From a virus, in the IMG/VR virus record IMGVR_UViG_3300035180_002714, positions 1 through 64,000 of that record: 64,000 nt of DNA; one strand, written 5' to 3'. The stretch's first letter is position 1; every line of letters starts with the position of its first letter. Positions 58,336 through 64,000 of this stretch are shown piece after piece. The notes under the pieces were generated by a model. That model searched no databases, had not been told where the DNA came from, and saw only the letters and a list, made by a program, of their open reading frames with translations. The position numbers and the translations under genes are program-made.

Positions 58336-58508
58336 CAACCTAACCGATCGCCGGTATGATTTCGGGTTAGCGCCTAAAAGACGTATTTTTTCGGTTTTTG
58401 CGCACGTTATCTTACGTGTCGTCGTCTCACGTACGTCGGCACACACCAACCTACACCACATGTACCTCGTGCGCTACGCCGAAATCATACCGGTAATCGG
58501 TTAGGTTG
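58336..58508. repeat. 38-nt inverted repeat, arms 34/38 identical
   Basis: Left arm 58336-58373 and right arm 58471-58508 are reverse complements except for two 2-nt blocks; the spacer is 97 nt. The arms share CAACCTAACCGAT, CCGGTATGATTTCGG and TAGCGC. The paired 2-nt mismatches in otherwise identical arms suggest two binding sites of one protein rather than a single hairpin. Confidence 0.85.
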
Positions 58509-58636
58509 CTGTTGGTTCCGCGTTAAATGTTGCGATTTGGCCCCTCCCCCTCGACCCCCTAAACTAAAACCATTATGATCCTAGTATATAGAGTAGAGTA
58601 GAGGCGCCGCGGCGGCCGCAGCGTTTCCTGGGTCCA

Positions 58637-58650
58637 TCCATATTAATGGA
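58637..58650 (+). promoter_or_regulatory. Leader hairpin before array 3
   Basis: TCCAT-ATTA-ATGGA, 20 nt before ATG 58671. Weak, but matches the placement of hairpins before other unit-leading genes. Confidence 0.3.
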
Positions 58651-58670
58651 GTACGAGGTCTAAAACGACA

Positions 58671-59258
58671 ATGTCGAGATCGCCCAACCTATTGATCCCT
58701 CATTCGGCCTCCCGACTGAAGGACCAGCGACCGACCCTCGAGTATCTGACGCGGTACGTCGAAAAGGGTGATGACGCTTCAGACCATTGGTTTTGGAGGC
58801 TTGATTCTGCAGCCAAACATCCACGACGCCTTAGTGCAGGCGGCCAAGCGATCATTTCATGGTCACCCAAGGCCAGTGTTAAGCGTGCAATTTTCTCGGT
58901 TGCACGGTTGCTTATCGAACACTACAAAGGCCCCTTCCCGGAGTACTCAGTTTTCGAGCCTTTGTGTTCGCTTCCGCACTGCGTGAACCCGAACCACTGG
59001 AAGTGGCGTTCGCTGCCCGTCCGCTACCGCTTCCACCCCCTGGCCGAAGGGTGGCGGGTTGCTGAGGTTCGTTCGGGGCGCGTTGTCCAGGCCCGCCTTC
59101 TCCTGGCCGTGCGCGACCAGCACGGCGTCTCCCACACGGTCTCGGCGCCTCCTCACCTCACGTCGCGCTTCGTTGCGATGTGCGATGCCCTCATCATCCC
59201 CGAGGTCTCGGTCGTGCTCGCCTCGAACGCTGTCATCACATGCAAAGGAGGTTGCTGA
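58671..59258 (+). CDS. Degenerate HNH-like protein with GVH-CxxC-like C-terminus
   Basis: 195 aa. Residues ~35-110 follow the layout of HNH_3 endonucleases: H-W-F-W at the start, A-I-F-S-V-A-R-L-L-I-E-H, then P-L-C-S-L-P-H-C-V-N-P-N-H-W. The catalytic H of the usual D-H-x-C is replaced (F-E-P-L-C), so it is probably not a nuclease. The C-terminal part resembles a weak family domain: H-G-V-S-H-T-V, A-M-C-D-A, then A-V-I-T-C-K-G-G-C. First gene after the large intergenic region. Confidence 0.6.
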   Translation: MSRSPNLLIPHSASRLKDQRPTLEYLTRYVEKGDDASDHWFWRLDSAAKHPRRLSAGGQAIISWSPKASVKRAIFSVARLLIEHYKGPFPEYSVFEPLCSLPHCVNPNHWKWRSLPVRYRFHPLAEGWRVAEVRSGRVVQARLLLAVRDQHGVSHTVSAPPHLTSRFVAMCDALIIPEVSVVLASNAVITCKGGC

Positions 59259-59791
59259 TGGGTGCTCGCCTACAACCACACCACGGACGCTCTACGGTAC
59301 TGCCTCCACGTGACCTTGTTGACCCGTTCGTCGAGGTCACCCCGAATCACTGGTACTGGCTCGCGGAGTTCCACGACGATGGCGAAGGTCCTACCGCCAT
59401 CTTTCCATGGTCACCGCCGTATGAAGTCTCCACACAGTTCGTGGTGGCTCGGTTGCTGTGGTGCTGGGAGAACGACGGGGTCGGCATCAAGCGTCTGGTG
59501 CTCAACAATACGTGCGGCTTGGCCACATGTATCAACCCTCGGCATTGGCGCTACGCCAACATGCCCACCGACAAACACTACACGCTCGGCCCAGGCACGG
59601 ACGCACGGTTGCTCGAGTATCCGTATCACCCGAACACCGTGCACATCGTTCGTGCGGAGTCCCCCTACGCGATGTGTGGCGTCTCCATCCGCAAGTTCCT
59701 GACCGCGCGCCACCGAGTCATCACGTGTGATGACTGCTTGAAGGAGTGGCGTGGCTACGGGCGTCCCCTCGAGGAGATCAAGCCGCCGTGA
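59258..59791 (+). CDS. Degenerate HNH-like domain fused to a GVH-CxxC domain
   Basis: 177 aa; AGGAGG 7 nt before ATG 59258. Residues ~25-100: H-W-Y-W-L-A-E, V-V-A-R-L-L-W-C-W, L-N-N-T-C-G-L-A-T-C-I-N-P-R-H-W, again an HNH layout with the catalytic His replaced by Asn. Residues ~120-170: N-T-V-H-I-V, A-M-C-G-V, then V-I-T-C-D-D-C-L-K. A sister of the previous gene. Confidence 0.68.
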   Translation: MGARLQPHHGRSTVLPPRDLVDPFVEVTPNHWYWLAEFHDDGEGPTAIFPWSPPYEVSTQFVVARLLWCWENDGVGIKRLVLNNTCGLATCINPRHWRYANMPTDKHYTLGPGTDARLLEYPYHPNTVHIVRAESPYAMCGVSIRKFLTARHRVITCDDCLKEWRGYGRPLEEIKPP

Positions 59792-59964
59792 ACTATCCCC
59801 ACGTTGTGGATGCTCGAGGTCTTGTGCACTTTCACGTCATCGGCTCTTCGAATAACCACAAGTGCCGCATGAGCGTCTACGTTCCGGGTAGCCATCGGGG
59901 CCCGATCCGTACCGCTCGACCCGTGACGTGCTTCTGGTGCATCGCGGGCAGGAGGTTCCGGTGA
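59788..59964 (+). CDS. GVH-CxxC family member, array 3
   Basis: 58 aa, GTG start in the previous stop. Pattern: R-G-L-V-H-F-H, H-K-C-R-M, then P-V-T-C-F-W-C-I-A-G. GTGA junctions. Confidence 0.76.
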   Translation: MNYPHVVDARGLVHFHVIGSSNNHKCRMSVYVPGSHRGPIRTARPVTCFWCIAGRRFR

Positions 59965-60179
59965 GCTGGGACAACCGCACCCTGCCGGATGTCGTCTGGA
60001 AGGTTGATGGTGTTCGACATGTTGTCGTCGAGTGGTGGAACGACGGCACGTTCGCGTGGGCCACGTTGTGTGAGTCTCACGACACGCTTTGGACGACAAG
60101 CGGTGGCAAGAAGCCGCGCGTCTTCAAGGGCTTCATAACTTGCCTCCAATGTTTGGCAAAAGGCGACGAAGCCCCATGA
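59961..60179 (+). CDS. GVH-CxxC family member, array 3
   Basis: 72 aa, GTG start, GGAGG upstream. Pattern: D-G-V-R-H-V-V, T-L-C-E-S, then F-I-T-C-L-Q-C-L-A-K. Confidence 0.76.
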   Translation: MSWDNRTLPDVVWKVDGVRHVVVEWWNDGTFAWATLCESHDTLWTTSGGKKPRVFKGFITCLQCLAKGDEAP

Positions 60180-60427
60180 CCAAGTTCCGTCGTCCAACAC
60201 CTCACACACCTCCGCCGATGAGCAAGCACGGCCCTTTGCTGCACGTCCCGCGCAGCGGGTTGCCGTGGGCGTTGTGTGATACCCGAGGCGTCGTCCATGT
60301 GCGATATGCGCCTGGTGATGTTGACCGGATTCGCATGCCTGCGTGCGACCCGTACGCGAACGAGACCCTCGAAGATACGCTCGCCGACGTCACGTGTCTC
60401 TGGTGCATCGCAGGAGCCCAACGCTGA
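60176..60427 (+). CDS. GVH-CxxC family member, array 3
   Basis: 83 aa. A Pro-rich N-terminus with an extra L-L-H...L-C segment, then R-G-V-V-H-V-R, P-A-C-D-P, and D-V-T-C-L-W-C-I-A-G. Confidence 0.75.
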   Translation: MTKFRRPTPHTPPPMSKHGPLLHVPRSGLPWALCDTRGVVHVRYAPGDVDRIRMPACDPYANETLEDTLADVTCLWCIAGAQR

Positions 60428-60675
60428 TGGCCTACGTCATGAAGTACACCGACTACGTCCGCATCAAAGGACCCGATCCTGTCGTCCACCTTCGTGATGT
60501 TCGAATGCTCAACCTCGCCATGTGCCGGGGTCGATTCGCTGCATCGTCGATGGACCAGCACTATGACGTGAACGCCGTACCCACGTGCTTCTGGTGCCTC
60601 AGTGGCGCGGATGGCAGTTCGTTGTGTTGGTTCGAGTGGGGTGTTGGTGGGCCGAACCTGGTGACGTCGACGTGA
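60427..60675 (+). CDS. GVH-CxxC family member, array 3
   Basis: 82 aa. Pattern: D-P-V-V-H-L-R, A-M-C-R-G, then V-P-T-C-F-W-C-L-S-G with an aromatic 20-residue tail that overlaps nothing else. Confidence 0.74.
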   Translation: MAYVMKYTDYVRIKGPDPVVHLRDVRMLNLAMCRGRFAASSMDQHYDVNAVPTCFWCLSGADGSSLCWFEWGVGGPNLVTST

Positions 60676-60902
60676 CCGACTGTGTCTTCATCGATAACCT
60701 CGTGCATGAAGTCACGACCGTCCACTTCATTTCCGTACGAGATCATGCACCCGAAGCCAAGCTGAACGTGCGGTGTGGCGGCTATGTCACTGTGCCCCGT
60801 GCGTACGACTGGCGCTGGGGCGGCATCGTGACGTGTCTCTGGTGCATCGCCGACCGCTCACGTCAGCGCATGGACATCATCGAACTCAAGTGCACGATCT
60901 AG
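60672..60902 (+). CDS. GVH-CxxC family member, array 3
   Basis: 76 aa, GTG start. Pattern: D-N-L-V-H-E-V, V-R-C-G-G, then I-V-T-C-L-W-C-I-A-D, ending in a short tail with one more Cys. Confidence 0.75.
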   Translation: MTDCVFIDNLVHEVTTVHFISVRDHAPEAKLNVRCGGYVTVPRAYDWRWGGIVTCLWCIADRSRQRMDIIELKCTI

Positions 60903-60909
60903 GAGAAAC

Positions 60910-61182
60910 ATGATCAAACTACTCACGCAACGCGAGGACGCTGTCGCTGCACTCATCACCGAAGGTCTCTCCAACAAGCTCATCGCAGACAAGCTCGACA
61001 TCAGCGAGCACACGGCGAAGTTCCACGTCGCCAACGTGTGTCAGAAGTTCGGCACGACATCGCGCGTGGTCGTCGCCGTCGAATACACGCTAGCGAAGCT
61101 GCTGTGCTCGATGAACCCAAACACGTGTGCCTCGTGCGAAGCACGACGGCTTCGCGGTGGGATGGTGGACCGACATGTCTAA
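60910..61182 (+). CDS. LuxR/GerE-type HTH regulator
   Basis: 90 aa, AGGAG 6 nt before the ATG. T-Q-R-E-D-A-V-A-A-L-I-T-E-G-L-S-N-K-L-I, then A-D-K-L-D-I-S-E-H-T-A-K-F-H-V and a third helix are a complete GerE HTH; C-A-S-C near the C-terminus adds a possible metal site. No receiver or ligand domain, so a stand-alone DNA binder. Its position right after array 3 makes it a candidate regulator of this unit. Confidence 0.85.
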   Translation: MIKLLTQREDAVAALITEGLSNKLIADKLDISEHTAKFHVANVCQKFGTTSRVVVAVEYTLAKLLCSMNPNTCASCEARRLRGGMVDRHV

Positions 61183-61498
61183 AGAACAGCTCGAAGCACT
61201 TCGAGACCGCATCCTCGCGTCGTTGCATACACAGTTTGCAACGAAGGTCGGGGCGCTCATCGACGCACACGGTCACAACGTCCCGTTCGCTCCGTTCCTA
61301 CACGACCTCGCCAACAACTTGGCGCAAGGGTTCGTGGACGAACCCCCCGTGTCGACTATCACCATCACCCTCGAGGTCGAAGGGGACGCTGATGCGGCGT
61401 CTCAGGTCGTCGAGCACTTTCTCGACGAGGGCACGTTGCAGGACGCCATCAACGAGCACGAGGCTGGCTGCAAGATTCTTTCGGTGGTGTCGTCGTGA
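61175..61498 (+). CDS. Unknown 107-aa protein
   Basis: ATG 61175 overlapping the LuxR-like gene by 8 nt. Helical first half, beta-type acidic second half (T-I-T-I-T-L-E-V-E-G-D). No family recognised. Confidence 0.74.
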   Translation: MSKEQLEALRDRILASLHTQFATKVGALIDAHGHNVPFAPFLHDLANNLAQGFVDEPPVSTITITLEVEGDADAASQVVEHFLDEGTLQDAINEHEAGCKILSVVSS

Positions 61499-61686
61499 AG
61501 ATTCATTGGAACGTCTTCGGCTGGAACATCTACAGCTGGGGGCTCGTGCACATCACCATCCGTAGTCGCGCCGAGGAGATTTTATGCGGTGCGACGTCGC
61601 AGTATGGTCCGCCGATGACTGTGCACGACGATGAGCCCATCACATGTTTCGCGTGTCTCGCACTCGAGGCGTCTCGTGGGGGATGA
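61495..61686 (+). CDS. GVH-CxxC family member, end of array 3
   Basis: 63 aa, GTG start. Pattern: W-G-L-V-H-I-T, I-L-C-G-A, then P-I-T-C-F-A-C-L-A-L. Confidence 0.76.
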   Translation: MKIHWNVFGWNIYSWGLVHITIRSRAEEILCGATSQYGPPMTVHDDEPITCFACLALEASRGG

Positions 61687-61972
61687 CCTGCAGGACGTCT
61701 ACGAGTTCACGTACCAGCGCCTCCTGCGTGCCATCAAGGATGAGATCGACGCGGTCTGTCACGAACGGGGTCTCGCTGGTGATTTCTACGACGTGTTGTC
61801 AGCTGCACACGCGACGCTTGCACAAGAGGTGGGGCGTCTCGAGAAGCTTCTCGAAGAGGGCGCGAAGCTGTGTGGGAAACGTCCGCCCGACCTCGTGAAG
61901 GTTCGGCGCGAGCGGATGGCGCGAGGACGCGGGCTCGCTCTGCATGTGATGCAGAACAAAGGCGACAACTAG
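61676..61972 (+). CDS. Unknown helical protein
   Basis: 98 aa from GTG 61676, overlapping the previous gene by 11 nt. Long helices with heptad-like Leu spacing (L-A-Q-E-V-G-R-L-E-K-L-L-E-E). Basic C-terminus. Function unknown. Confidence 0.7.
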   Translation: MGDDLQDVYEFTYQRLLRAIKDEIDAVCHERGLAGDFYDVLSAAHATLAQEVGRLEKLLEEGAKLCGKRPPDLVKVRRERMARGRGLALHVMQNKGDN

Positions 61973-61973
61973 C

Positions 61974-62561
61974 ATGGCCAAGCTCTACTTCCGCTACGGC
62001 GTCGTCTCCTCGGCCAAGACGCTCAACCTGCTCGCCGTCGCGCACAACTATCAGCTGCAGGGCAAGCGCGTCGTCATCATCAAGCCCAAGCTGGACACGC
62101 GGTTCGGTGAGGACGTCGTCGCATCGCGTTCTGGGCTCTCGGCCAAGGCGGATGTGCTCGTCGACGACGACGGCCTTCCCGACAAGCTGTGGACAGGCAT
62201 CGCGTGCGTGTTGGTTGACGAGGCGCAGTTCCTCACGGCCCGCGTAGTCGATCAGCTTCACAGCGTCGCGCATCACGAGGGCGTGCCCGTCATCTGTTAC
62301 GGGCTGCGCACCGACTTCCGTCGCCGCCTCTTCCCAGCGTCGCAGCGTTTGTTCGAGCTGGCGGACAGCATCGAAGAGGTCAAGACGACCTGCTTTTTCT
62401 GCAACCGCAAGGCGACGTTCAACCAACGGTTGATCGCAGGGGACCAACAGGTGCTGCTCGGCGGGGACGATGTGTATCGCCCAGTGTGCGCGGTGCACTA
62501 TCCGGCCACGCCCGGAGAAGATTTCCACCCAAGGCGAAGCGCTGATGATGCATCACGATGA
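61974..62561 (+). CDS. tdk: Thymidine kinase (TK1-type)
   Basis: 195 aa. P-loop G-V-V-S-S-A-K-T at residues 9-16, Walker B/catalytic V-L-V-D-E-A-Q-F-L (Asp82), then I-C-Y-G-L-R-T-D-F-R. A lid region L-F-E-L-A-D-S-I-E-E-V-K-T-T-C-F-F-C holds the first zinc pair, and a later Cys/His segment P-V-C-A-V-H would complete the zinc site. Makes dTMP from thymidine. Together with ThyX and dNMP kinase it completes a dTTP supply route. Confidence 0.92.
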   Translation: MAKLYFRYGVVSSAKTLNLLAVAHNYQLQGKRVVIIKPKLDTRFGEDVVASRSGLSAKADVLVDDDGLPDKLWTGIACVLVDEAQFLTARVVDQLHSVAHHEGVPVICYGLRTDFRRRLFPASQRLFELADSIEEVKTTCFFCNRKATFNQRLIAGDQQVLLGGDDVYRPVCAVHYPATPGEDFHPRRSADDASR

Positions 62562-62706
62562 CGCTCTCCGTAAACACGCCATCCCGGCGCTACGTGACGC
62601 GGCCATGCAGCCTTGCCGACGTAGCAACTGCGGCACGGTGTGCCTGTGCATGCGTTGCCACGCACGCAAGGCGCTCGAGGTATTGGACCCGTCGTGGCGA
62701 CCGTGA
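62545..62706 (+). CDS. Unknown 53-aa Cys protein
   Basis: ATG 62545 inside the tdk end. C-R-R-S-N-C and C-L-C-M-R-C-H suggest one zinc site. GTGA overlap to the next gene. Confidence 0.65.
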   Translation: MMHHDDALRKHAIPALRDAAMQPCRRSNCGTVCLCMRCHARKALEVLDPSWRP

Positions 62707-62933
62707 AGCGTCGACGACATCGATCTCCGAAGATCCCGCTTGGTCTCGAACACCGAGCCGTCGAGATTACAGGTGACGAGAACGCGCGTATTCCACTTGA
62801 GCGGATGTCACGCTACACGCCTGTGCAACCGAAACCTATATCGTCGTCTCCGTTGGAGACGGCGCGGGCGCACTGCAAGTTCAGCCCTGGCGGGCGTGTC
62901 ATCGACGTCGTTGACCCGGAGGCATCGAAATGA
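62703..62933 (+). CDS. Unknown 76-aa basic protein
   Basis: GTG start in the previous stop. Basic N-terminus (K-R-R-R-H-R-S-P-K), Pro/Ser-rich middle. No family recognised. Its stop overlaps the next start (ATGA). Confidence 0.62.
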   Translation: MKRRRHRSPKIPLGLEHRAVEITGDENARIPLERMSRYTPVQPKPISSSPLETARAHCKFSPGGRVIDVVDPEASK

Positions 62934-63109
62934 CCTGCAACGGACGCCACGAGAAGGGCGACGGTTCCTGGTGGGAGTGCGACGCTCGAGGCATCCCGCT
63001 CGCGCGGGTCTGCTTCAGCTGCATCAAGGACAAGCTCCAGGGCTATCGCCCCGAGGTCCTGAACAACCCGAACTACGAGGCCAACGAGGCCATCGAACCC
63101 GAGGAGTAA
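62930..63109 (+). CDS. CDARGIPL-type small Cys protein
   Basis: 59 aa. C-D-A-R-G-I-P-L-A-R-V-C-F-S-C, then K-L-Q-G-Y-R-P-E-V-L, matches a small protein type common in phages and bacterial prophages. Three Cys and a His near the N-terminus (C-N-G-R-H) make a zinc site likely. Function unknown. Confidence 0.72.
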   Translation: MTCNGRHEKGDGSWWECDARGIPLARVCFSCIKDKLQGYRPEVLNNPNYEANEAIEPEE

Positions 63110-63113
63110 CCAC

Positions 63114-63557
63114 ATGTCTCAGCCTGCCAAATGTATCAAAGACATGACGCCCGAAGAACAGATTGCGAGGCTGTACAAGCAGCGTAACGATTTGTACATG
63201 GTCATTCAAATGCTGACGTGTGGGCACAACGAGCCCGGTCATGGCCCCAAACAGAGCGACGTCGAGAAGTTTGAAGCCATCGCACTGCTGCTCGATATGA
63301 CTGTCGAGGAGTTGCGCTGGATGGTCCTTGGGGAGGATGACCGTCACCCGGTGCACGGCTGTGAGTCAACGAGCGCTGCGTACGCGGATGCCCGACGTAT
63401 TGTTGGTAATACATACGTGGACGAGGGACACAACTTCGAGACGTACGACACCAACAACAATCCGGACGAACCTGGGAACGAGTGGAGCTACGCCCGTTTC
63501 AAGTGGGACTACAACCCGCTACGTGACGCCGCTGAAACCGACGAACCGGAGGAATAG
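63114..63557 (+). CDS. Unknown acidic protein
   Basis: 147 aa. Helical N-terminus (T-P-E-E-Q-I-A-R-L-Y-K-Q-R-N-D-L-Y), one C-G-H, then an acidic, Asn/Asp-rich C-terminus. No family recognised. Confidence 0.75.
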   Translation: MSQPAKCIKDMTPEEQIARLYKQRNDLYMVIQMLTCGHNEPGHGPKQSDVEKFEAIALLLDMTVEELRWMVLGEDDRHPVHGCESTSAAYADARRIVGNTYVDEGHNFETYDTNNNPDEPGNEWSYARFKWDYNPLRDAAETDEPEE

Positions 63558-63560
63558 CGA

Positions 63561-63740
63561 ATGACGGCGTGCAACATCAAGCACCACAGCACGTTGTACC
63601 GCTGCACGTTGCCTATGAACCACAAGGGCAGGCACACGTACCAGTACGGCACCAACGGCCCTGTGCGCTGGCGCCTGACGCGTGCCGAGCGCAGGCAACG
63701 AAAGGAACGCGATGCCGCCCAAGAAGGCAAGACCGCGTAA
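63561..63740 (+). CDS. Unknown 59-aa Cys/His protein
   Basis: C-N-I-K-H-H (residues 4-9), R-C-T and N-H-K-G-R-H form a possible C..H..C..H zinc site; the C-terminal half is a basic helix. Overlaps the next gene by 29 nt. Confidence 0.68.
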   Translation: MTACNIKHHSTLYRCTLPMNHKGRHTYQYGTNGPVRWRLTRAERRQRKERDAAQEGKTA

Positions 63741-63900
63741 GCCTCTCCTCCGTCCGGCCGACATCGCGTGGCAGGCGTTTCAGGCCGGCGCCGCATTGTA
63801 CGTGGGCTACGACATCGAGTACCTGAACACGCAGTTCAAGGCGTGGTGGAAGCGCCACCCACAAACCCTCCCTAGCGGAGAACTCAAGGAAGAATCGTGA
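63712..63900 (+). CDS. Unknown 62-aa protein
   Basis: ATG 63712 with AAAGGA upstream. Basic N-terminus and an aromatic helix (A-L-Y-V-G-Y-D-I-E-Y-L-N-T-Q-F-K-A-W-W). GTGA junction with the next gene. Confidence 0.7.
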   Translation: MPPKKARPRKPLLRPADIAWQAFQAGAALYVGYDIEYLNTQFKAWWKRHPQTLPSGELKEES

Positions 63901-64000
63901 AGTCATCGACCAAGAAGACCGCCGGACCCAAGACCATCCCGTCGCAGCTCCATCTGCCTGGTGGCATCGTCCTCAAGTCCATGCCGTTCAAGATCGTCGA
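63897..64000 (+). CDS. Gene cut by the right window edge
   Basis: GTG 63897 in the previous stop opens 34 codons without a stop to the edge (K-S-S-T-K-K-T-A-G-P-K...). Basic N-terminus, then a beta-type start. Too short to assign. Confidence 0.6.
   Translation, partial: MKSSTKKTAGPKTIPSQLHLPGGIVLKSMPFKIV

Larger units (their letters stand above)
58221..58670. other. Large divergent intergenic region
   Basis: 450 nt without a convincing gene between divergent units. It holds an 8-bp hairpin (58293), a 38-nt inverted repeat (58336-58508), C-rich and A/T-rich stretches (CCCCTCCCCCTCGACCCCC; TAGTATATAGAGTAGAGTAG), a GC-palindromic block with a NotI-type GCGGCCGC near 58612, and a small hairpin TCCAT-ATTA-ATGGA at 58637. 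Function could be bidirectional promoter, origin of replication or recombination site. Confidence 0.6.

Noticed and set aside
58602-58622. Cloning-site-like GC block (NotI, SacII and NarI-type sites together)
   Set aside because: Natural GC-rich sequence can give this, and flanking sequence is continuous phage-like DNA; no vector sequence seen.

Overview
The window is a 64 kb piece of a large, GC-rich tailed double-stranded DNA phage (Caudoviricetes). The evidence is a tail module with a frameshifted chaperone pair, a tape-measure-like protein and an M23 tail lysin; collagen-like and beta-helix fibre proteins; a phage nucleotide-metabolism set (ThyX, thymidine kinase, dNMP kinase, MazG-like); a DinG-type helicase, RNase HII and a ParB-like protein; and scattered homing endonucleases. 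I saw no integrase, terminase, capsid, polymerase or tRNA gene here. The genome therefore clearly extends beyond the window, and genes are cut at both edges. The host cannot be named from the sequence; base composition only suggests a high-GC bacterium.

Layout. (1) 1-10784, minus strand: tail operon, read right to left: chaperone G and its -1 frameshift product GT, tape measure, two tail proteins, a 1204-residue tail protein with an M23 peptidase domain, a sigma-70-like factor, and a gene cut by the left edge. (2) 10843-15552, plus: DinG-like helicase, a Cro/C1-type regulator, RNase HII and small zinc-binding proteins. (3) 15549-20393, mixed: dNMP kinase, GIY-YIG endonuclease, a DUF4346/MtrA-like protein, a GHKL ATPase, HNH endonuclease and ThyX. 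(4) 20443-48403, almost all plus: about 70 mostly very small genes chained by ATGA/GTGA/TGATG overlaps, including ParB-like, MazG-like, two methyltransferase-like proteins, a repeat-rich regulator and a 692-residue YfaP-like protein. (5) 48400-58220, minus: receptor-binding module with two collagen-like fibres, a beta-helix tailspike and small virion-like proteins. (6) 58221-58670: the longest non-coding stretch, a divergent intergenic region with a 38-nt inverted repeat. (7) 58671-64000, plus: another chain of small genes with thymidine kinase.

The most unusual content is a multigene family of about 33 small proteins. Each carries the pattern G-[LVI]-x-H, then a central Cys, then a C-terminal [VI/P]-T-C-x-x-C-[IL]-[AG]. 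They stand in three tandem arrays (33.1-36.5, 45.6-48.4 and 58.7-61.7 kb) plus single copies at 26.4, 29.7 and 40.1 kb. Members are very divergent in sequence, translationally coupled to their neighbours, and in at least two cases joined to an HNH-like domain that has lost its catalytic His. The third array lies directly downstream of the intergenic inverted repeat. Function is unknown; a zinc-binding early or host-interaction protein family is the simplest inference.

Other notable points: a textbook A-AAT-TTC slippery site directly before the G stop codon; an HNH gene killed by one TGG-to-TGA change; two array members broken exactly at a C6 and a G5 run; hairpins placed just upstream of the Shine-Dalgarno of unit-leading genes; and a (CGA)n microsatellite encoding 13 Thr in a regulator.
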